From SBAX01 sp964646605 (GTDB lineage Bacteria; Planctomycetota; Phycisphaerae; UBA1845), in NCBI GenBank assembly GCA_964646605.1, contig CAZYEX010000106.1:1-64000 (forward strand): a stretch of DNA of 64,000 bases. Reading direction: 5' to 3'. Positions 58,917-64,000 of this stretch are shown here, one piece after another. The first letter of the stretch is position 1. The number at the start of each line of letters is the position of its first letter. The notes under the pieces were generated by a model, which worked only from the letters and a program-made list of their open reading frames with translations, ran no database searches and was not told the origin of the DNA. The translations under genes were made by a program, and so were the position numbers.

Positions 58917-60191
58917 ATGGATGGATCGCGTTCACTGACGGTACTCATGCCCGTGGTCGAGGGCCAGCGTTGGTCGTGCCACTCCTGCGGCGACTGCTGC
59001 CGGACGCTGGTGGGGCACGTGACGGAGGCGGAACGTCGGCGCCTGGACGAGCAAGACTGGGAAGGTGAAATCGGCGCCGCGGCGCACGTACGGAGCGGTC
59101 GAGGCTGGGCGCTCAACAAGCGTCCCGACGGGGCATGTGTTTTTCTCGACGACCGGAACCGCTGCCGCATTCATTCCAAGTTCGGAGAGAGTGCCAAGCC
59201 GCTGGCGTGCCGGATTTTTCCGTTCTCCGTGCGAGCCACGGCGCGAGGCTGGCAGGCGTCGCTGCGATTCGATTGCCCCAGCGTGACGGGGTCCAAGGGC
59301 GAGCCGCTGGGTCAGCACCGCCGCTTTCTGGCGGAGCTGGTGAACGAGCTTGCTCCCGAACGTCCGGGCGACGATCGTGTTGATCTGCAGCGCGGCGTGC
59401 GGGCGACGGCGGAGGAATTGGCCGTCGTCGGTCAGCGATTGCGGCGCTGGTTGGAACGCAACGACCGTCCCATCTGGGACCGGTTGATCGGCGCTGCCCG
59501 ATGGACGGCGACGCTCGAGGGGGCGAAGCTGCGACGCGTTCGCGGGGAGCGTTTCTCGGAACTCCTGGACCTTCTGCTGGAGGCGTTGCCGGGGGAATGT
59601 GAAGCTCCGCTGCCGCCACCGACGGGCAAACAGTCGGCCATGCTCCGCCAGTACGCCTTCGCGCATGCCGAGCACGTGACACTCGGCGAAATAACCAGCG
59701 GTCTTTGGAGTCGCATCCGCAAACGCCGGGATCAACTCTCGGCGGCGCGGCGGTTTTTGGCGGGCAAGGGTGTGGTGCCGGCGTTGCCGGGCTTTTCGGG
59801 AACGGTGGATTTTGTGGAGGTCGAGACCGTGGTCGGGGCGTCGGACCGTGCGACCGACGTGGAGGACCTGGTGCGGCGCTACCTCACCGCTCGGATGGAG
59901 GGGGGGAGCGTGTATGGGGCGGGCTTCTACGGCTGGCCGGTGTTTCGTGGACTGGCGGCGTGCTGGCTTTCGATGGCGGCGGCGGGTTGGTTGGCGCGGT
60001 ATCGCGCCGCAACCCAGGGACGAAAGGAGCTGAAGTTCGAGGATGTGGCCATGGCGCTGGGCGTGGTGGACCGCGCCGCGACCCGCCTGCCGGTGCTGGG
60101 TACGCTGGCGGAGCGGGCGCGAGTCGGATATTTGCAAAGCGACGACGGCGTCGCTCGATTGCTCGAACGGTATCGCGTAGTGAAAGCGTAG
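58917..60191 (+). CDS. YkgJ-like cysteine-cluster protein
   Basis: 424 residues from ATG 58917; an ATG at 58947 and a GTG at 58881 are alternatives. The N-terminal WSCHSCGDCCRTLVG and CVFLDDRNRCRIHSKFGESA with LACRIFPF form the CxxCxxCC ... CxxxxxxxCxIH ... CxxFP cluster of YkgJ/UPF0153 proteins, thought to bind zinc or Fe-S. The following 330 residues are helical and of unknown function, making this a long member of the family. It precedes deoC by two bases, suggesting one transcript. Confidence 0.85.
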   Translation: MDGSRSLTVLMPVVEGQRWSCHSCGDCCRTLVGHVTEAERRRLDEQDWEGEIGAAAHVRSGRGWALNKRPDGACVFLDDRNRCRIHSKFGESAKPLACRIFPFSVRATARGWQASLRFDCPSVTGSKGEPLGQHRRFLAELVNELAPERPGDDRVDLQRGVRATAEELAVVGQRLRRWLERNDRPIWDRLIGAARWTATLEGAKLRRVRGERFSELLDLLLEALPGECEAPLPPPTGKQSAMLRQYAFAHAEHVTLGEITSGLWSRIRKRRDQLSAARRFLAGKGVVPALPGFSGTVDFVEVETVVGASDRATDVEDLVRRYLTARMEGGSVYGAGFYGWPVFRGLAACWLSMAAAGWLARYRAATQGRKELKFEDVAMALGVVDRAATRLPVLGTLAERARVGYLQSDDGVARLLERYRVVKA

Positions 60192-60193
60192 CC

Positions 60194-60892
60194 ATGGACC
60201 GCTCGCGGGAGGGAATTGCGGGGGTGATCGAGCACACGCTGCTGCGACCCGAGACGACGCCGGAACAGATCGACGTGCTCTGCGACGAGGCCGTTCGCTA
60301 CGGGTTCGTCGGAGTGTGCGTCCATCCGGTTTACGTTCGTCGCGCCGCGAACCGACTGTCATCCGCGCCACCGGACGAGCGGCCGGTGGTCGTGGCGACG
60401 GCGGGGTTTCCGCTGGGGGCGAATCTGACGCCGACCAAAGTCGACGAAGCCCGGCGGGCGCTGGACGACGGGGCGACGGAAATCGACATGGTGGTGCAGC
60501 TCGGGGCGCTGATCGCCGGGGATTTGGGGACGGTCCGCGCGGACATCGAGTCCGTCGCGGGCGTGGTGCATCGGGCTCCGGGAAAGTGCCTGCTGAAGGT
60601 CATCTTGGAAACGGCGGTGCTGACGGAGGAACAACTCGTCCTGGGATGCCGGTGTTGTGCCGAAGGAGAGGCCGATTTCGTCAAGACTTCGACGGGCTTT
60701 CACCCCGCGGGCGGGGCGACGGTGGAGGCCGTGCGACGGCTGCACCGCCATGCCTCGCCGATCCGAGTAAAGGCGGCGGGCGGGATCCGCACAGCCGGAG
60801 CCGTCCGCGCCATGCTCGATGCCGGAGCGGCCCGGATCGGCACTTCGTCCGGCGTCGCCATTCTCTCGGAACCGGGAGCGGAACCGTGTTGA
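60194..60892 (+). CDS. deoC: Deoxyribose-phosphate aldolase
   Basis: 232 residues, the class-I DeoC length, from ATG 60194. The Schiff-base lysine is Lys164 in DFVKTSTGF. Lys193 in RVKAAGGIR and Asp98 in EIDMV complete the active site. FPLGANLTPTKVDEARRAL is another signature. It cleaves 2-deoxyribose-5-phosphate to glyceraldehyde-3-phosphate and acetaldehyde in deoxynucleoside breakdown. Confidence 0.95.
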   Translation: MDRSREGIAGVIEHTLLRPETTPEQIDVLCDEAVRYGFVGVCVHPVYVRRAANRLSSAPPDERPVVVATAGFPLGANLTPTKVDEARRALDDGATEIDMVVQLGALIAGDLGTVRADIESVAGVVHRAPGKCLLKVILETAVLTEEQLVLGCRCCAEGEADFVKTSTGFHPAGGATVEAVRRLHRHASPIRVKAAGGIRTAGAVRAMLDAGAARIGTSSGVAILSEPGAEPC

Positions 60893-60943
60893 CCAGACGG
60901 GGGGCGGCGATACAATCGCCCGCACGGTTTTGGGAGCGCCTCG

Positions 60944-61450
60944 ATGCGGGATGACGTAACCAGCGTCTGCGAGAGTTGCGGCGCGAGCGTCTATAAGCAG
61001 CACATCGAATCGGGCATCGCCCGATACGAGAACGGCAAGCTGCTGTGCTCGCACTGCGTCGTCGAATACGAGCGGGCCCACGACAAGAACGGCGTGATCG
61101 ACGACGGGTTCGAGCCCATCGAATTCGACGAGGAGGAACGCGCCGGCGCCCCTCCGGCGGATCTATCGAAGACGCGGATTCACAAGACGTCGGCGGCTAC
61201 GTTGGGTGTGGCGGCGCTCTGGGACGACAGCCGGTTCAAGCGGCCGCTGCTTTTGGGGCCCATCGGGGCGACCCGCCTGCGGACGTTCCACTGCAAGCTC
61301 ACCGGGGCCGCTGTCGATTTCATGAACAATCAGATCAACGAATGGATGGATCAGAACGACAAGATCATCATCAAGTTCGCCACCTCCACCATCGGCAACT
61401 TCGAGGGCAAACACACCGAGCCCAACCTCATCGTCACGGTGTTTTACTAG
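60944..61450 (+). CDS. Zinc-ribbon-containing hypothetical protein
   Basis: 168 residues. The N-terminal CESCGASVYKQHIESGIARY and LLCSHCVVEYER give CxxC ... CxxC, a zinc ribbon. The C-terminal segment (LGPIGATRLRTFHCKLTGAA, IIIKFATSTIGNFEGKH, LIVTVFY) is a small alpha/beta domain seen in planctomycete hypothetical proteins and somewhat like YbjQ-type folds. Function unknown. It follows deoC by 51 bases. Confidence 0.75.
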   Translation: MRDDVTSVCESCGASVYKQHIESGIARYENGKLLCSHCVVEYERAHDKNGVIDDGFEPIEFDEEERAGAPPADLSKTRIHKTSAATLGVAALWDDSRFKRPLLLGPIGATRLRTFHCKLTGAAVDFMNNQINEWMDQNDKIIIKFATSTIGNFEGKHTEPNLIVTVFY

Positions 61451-61578
61451 CCGTGGTTCGCCGCGACGATGTCGCCCGTCGCAACAGCCCTCGCCAAGCT
61501 ACGGAAACACGAGTGAAAAATCCGAAATAAAGAACGACCGGCGAGCCTCGAGCTTGCCGAGAACGGGAAACGATCGCA

Positions 61579-62538
61579 ATGGAAGGCAGCGTAACCGCCT
61601 GGGTTTTCTTCAACGCCTTTGTGCTGGCGATGCTGGCCCTGGATCTGGGCGTCTTTCACCGCACGGCGCACAAGGTGGGGCTGAAAGAGGCGATCGGGTG
61701 GAGCATTTTCTGGGTGATCCTGGCCCTGCTGTTCAACGTGGGGTTGTGGTGGTTCTGGCCGGAAACGGGCGACGGACTCACCCGCGGGCAGGCGGGGCTG
61801 GCGTTCTTCACGGGATATGTGATCGAGCGGGCCCTGAGCATCGACAACATTTTTGTCTTCGTGGTCCTGTTTTCGTATTTTCGGCTCCCCGCGGAGTATC
61901 ACCACAAGGTGCTCTTCTGGGGCATTCTGGGGGCCATGATCCTGCGGGCGGTCTTCATCTTCGCGGGAGTCGCCCTCATCAAGAAGTTCGAGTGGACCCT
62001 CTATCTTTTTGGCGGATTCCTAATCCTTACGGGCGTCAAGATGGCCTTCGCCAAGGGCGTCGAGGTCCATCCCGAGCGTAATCCGATCCTCAAGCTCCTG
62101 CGGAAAGTCCTGCCGCTGACCAAGGACTATGTCGGGGGGGCATTTTTCGCCAGGGCGAACGGCCGCCGATTGGCGACGCCGTTGCTCGTCGTGCTGATCA
62201 TGGTCGAGTTCACCGATCTGGTTTTTGCGATTGATTCCATTCCGGCGATCTTCGGGATCACCGACCACGCTTTCATCATCTACACTTCGAACATTTTTGC
62301 GATTCTCGGGCTGCGGGCGCTGTACTTCGCGCTCGCGGGAGTGATGGACCTCTTCGACTATCTGCACTACGGTCTGGCGGCGGTGCTGATTTTCGTGGGG
62401 GTCAAGATGCTGCTGGAGGTACATTGGCACGTGGACATCGGGATCGGCTGGTCGCTGGGCATCGTGGCCTCGCTGCTGGGCGCCGCGACCCTGGCCTCGC
62501 TGATCAAAGGGCGTGCGAAACAGCCCTCAGCGCGGTGA
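61579..62538 (+). CDS. TerC-family integral membrane protein
   Basis: 319 residues with about nine transmembrane helices. LDLGVFHRTAHKVGLKEA, GYVIERALSIDNIFVF and VEFTDLVFAIDSIPAIFGIT contain the conserved acidic residues (E-x-x-x-S-x-D-N and D-L-x-x-x-x-D-S) of TerC/Alx proteins, which export or handle manganese and calcium-like ions. The 128-base gap upstream was checked for a yybP/ykoY-type riboswitch; none was recognised. Confidence 0.92.
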   Translation: MEGSVTAWVFFNAFVLAMLALDLGVFHRTAHKVGLKEAIGWSIFWVILALLFNVGLWWFWPETGDGLTRGQAGLAFFTGYVIERALSIDNIFVFVVLFSYFRLPAEYHHKVLFWGILGAMILRAVFIFAGVALIKKFEWTLYLFGGFLILTGVKMAFAKGVEVHPERNPILKLLRKVLPLTKDYVGGAFFARANGRRLATPLLVVLIMVEFTDLVFAIDSIPAIFGITDHAFIIYTSNIFAILGLRALYFALAGVMDLFDYLHYGLAAVLIFVGVKMLLEVHWHVDIGIGWSLGIVASLLGAATLASLIKGRAKQPSAR

Positions 62539-62648
62539 TGGAACCCGCGTCGGCGGGCACCCGAAACAAGTCGCCCAACGACCGCCCCGGGGTGCGGCAC
62601 AAGCGCCGGGGGCGGGAGAGGCTCTGGACGCAGGTCGGCCCGTGCCCC

Positions 62649-64000
62649 CTACGGGTGGCACGGCGGGCTGCAGTAGTAGGGGAAGCCCTTGAAGGCGTCG
62701 ACCGAGACAGCCACGTCGATGGCGTCAATGTTGCCGTCGGGTATACACGGATAAAGGTCGGCCTGCACGGTGGCGACGCTGCCGGGCAGATGTTTGAAGG
62801 CGTTCACCACCAGCGTCACGTCGATGGCATCCACGTCCCCGTCGTTGTCGATATCGCCCCATCGCCAGGTGCTGTCGACTCCCTCGGGCGAGAAAAACGT
62901 GCCGCATTCGGCGCGAACGTGATATTCGCTGCTGGGGAAGATGTCGAGGTCGGTCACGACGATCGCCCCCCAGATGCTGGGAAAAGTTCCTTGAGCGTCC
63001 TCGGGGGGAATCAGGTGCCCGGCGAAACTGACGTAGTCGAGAAGACAGGGCCAGGTCGGCGAGGTGACCCGCAACAGGACGGGGATGACATACGGTCCGT
63101 CCTGAGGCTCGACGCGCAAGTGACGGCTGCTGAGGCCCGTGACGATCGGCGCCGGGAGCGTGCCGTCGCCGAGGCAAGCGCCGTTAGCGCACTCGTCGCC
63201 GCCCGTGCAGATGTTGAGGTCGTTGCAGGTCAACCCATCGGCGGCGTGATTGAGCAAGCAGATGCCGAATCCGTCGCACAGGTCGGGGTCATCACATTGT
63301 GTGTCGCTGGGATCGCCGCAGGCAACCCCCGGACCCTCGACGTTCTCGTCGCAGAATCCCCCGCCGTCGCACTCGTCGGGGTCGTCGCAGTCATTGTCCG
63401 AGGGATCGCCGCAGAGCAACCCCGCAGGGCGCGGCGGGTGCGTGCATACCCCCGCCTGACAGAGATCGAACGTGCAAATGTTGGCGGGCGCCTCGTCCTC
63501 GCAAACGATGCCGTCGGGCTTGTAGTTGACTTCGCACAGGCCGGCGCCGTCGCAGGCGTCGGGGCTGTCGCAAAGCGAGTCCTGAGGGTCGCCGCAACTG
63601 CTGCCCTCGGGTCGAGCGGACCATTCGGTGGTGGAGAGTTCCGGGATGCAGGCCTGGCAGTCGTTGTCCGGATTCTGGTCCCCGTCGCCGTAGCAGACGC
63701 CGTCGATCAGGCAGTCATCGACCGGACGGATGTTGAGGGTGATGTCGCCCTTGTTGTCCTCGAAGCCCGCCACGCGGATCCAATAGGTCGTTCCTCCGGT
63801 GGTGGCGAAGGTCAGGGCGGACTGCAGTGCCACACCACTGTCATCGTCGCAAGCGATCTCCACCCCGCCCAACGCCGGGCACTGAGTGTGAATGCTCAGC
63901 ACAGTGTCATTGGAAAGCACCAGGACGCTTCCCGTGGTGCTGACGAAGGTAACTCCGTTGCAGCTCGCGGTGAACTTGAACCACACGTCGTTGTTGGAGT
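62649..64000 (-). CDS. Dockerin-bearing secreted protein (N-terminus outside the window)
   Basis: The reading frame is open to the window edge, so only the last 450 or so residues are seen. The first visible part is NNDVWFKFTASCNG, a 'NDVWFkFta' segment common in PPC-like planctomycete domains. It is followed by several cysteine-rich units (CDSPDACDGAGLC, CDDPDECDGGGFC, CNDLNICTGGDEC). The C-terminus ends with WGDIDNDGDVDAIDVTLVVN and DGNIDAIDVAVSVDAFKG, two dockerin-like calcium loops. It is likely an extracellular surface protein. Function unknown. Confidence 0.85.
   Translation of the reverse strand, partial: SNNDVWFKFTASCNGVTFVSTTGSVLVLSNDTVLSIHTQCPALGGVEIACDDDSGVALQSALTFATTGGTTYWIRVAGFEDNKGDITLNIRPVDDCLIDGVCYGDGDQNPDNDCQACIPELSTTEWSARPEGSSCGDPQDSLCDSPDACDGAGLCEVNYKPDGIVCEDEAPANICTFDLCQAGVCTHPPRPAGLLCGDPSDNDCDDPDECDGGGFCDENVEGPGVACGDPSDTQCDDPDLCDGFGICLLNHAADGLTCNDLNICTGGDECANGACLGDGTLPAPIVTGLSSRHLRVEPQDGPYVIPVLLRVTSPTWPCLLDYVSFAGHLIPPEDAQGTFPSIWGAIVVTDLDIFPSSEYHVRAECGTFFSPEGVDSTWRWGDIDNDGDVDAIDVTLVVNAFKHLPGSVATVQADLYPCIPDGNIDAIDVAVSVDAFKGFPYYCSPPCHP

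Noticed and set aside
61451..61578. Manganese (yybP-ykoY) riboswitch upstream of the TerC gene
   Set aside because: TerC genes are often controlled by this riboswitch, but the expected conserved core was not recognisable in the 128 bases.
1..64000. CRISPR array
   Set aside because: Several short repeats are present, but none shows regular 25-40-base repeats separated by unique spacers of constant length, and no cas gene was seen.

Overview
The window is GC-rich and densely packed, and looks like a Planctomycetota chromosome segment, probably from the Phycisphaerae or a related lineage (inferred from protein style only). The evidence is secreted proteins with DCNxNGxxDxCE calcium-type repeats and dockerin-like ends, an IPTMSDWG C-terminal sorting signal, a tandem array of secreted PQQ-type beta-propellers, DUF3311 next to a sodium:solute symporter, and many small palindromic or degenerate repeats between genes. 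Housekeeping genes (icd, tdh, kbl, ileS, smpB, deoC, a tRNA-Ser, an HU-like gene) show that this is chromosome. No plasmid, phage or CRISPR signature was seen.

Layout. 0-4 kb: end of an IS66-type transposase, a zeta-type kinase with a small overlapping partner, icd, and a TlpA-like thioredoxin. 4.1-8 kb: a large N6-adenine methylase overlapping by one base a small PD-(D/E)xK-like protein, a probable restriction or defence pair. 8-14.2 kb: an HU-like protein with its own terminator, a B12-binding-fold protein without the usual histidine, and two large secreted proteins, one of them frameshifted. 14.6-25.6 kb: a run of plus-strand genes that reads as a biosynthetic cluster: LuxE/PaaK-like acyl-activating enzyme, an aldehyde dehydrogenase/acyl-CoA reductase-like enzyme, Fe-type alcohol dehydrogenase, HemN-like radical SAM enzyme, DUF98/chorismate-lyase-like protein, flavin-dependent halogenase-like enzyme, DUF3311 plus symporter, 4HBT thioesterase and a small membrane protein. 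Several of these genes are coupled by 4-11 bp overlaps. 25.6-32.3 kb: five PQQ-type propeller proteins, the last four tandem paralogues.

32.3-47.2 kb: tRNA-Ser, M16 protease, LolA-like protein, then tdh and kbl (threonine to glycine plus acetyl-CoA) separated by a nuclease-like gene, an AlkD-like gene and an orphan VapB antitoxin. A secreted metzincin and ileS of the long HHAWG type follow. 47.2-54.4 kb is a mosaic: a DUF262/HNH protein behind a promoter whose -10 box lies inside a perfect dyad, HtrA, a Fic/winged-helix protein with a palindrome upstream, a CoA-binding protein, and an HD-phosphohydrolase/YwgA-like pair. 54.4-64 kb: smpB, ECF sigma factor with zinc-finger anti-sigma factor and a PDZ protein, a YkgJ-like cysteine-cluster protein, deoC, TerC, and the end of a dockerin-bearing secreted protein that runs off the window.

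Most notable are the putative aryl/acyl activation-reduction-halogenation cluster, and a family of dispersed repeats that lie between its genes and also, in frame, inside three protein-coding genes.
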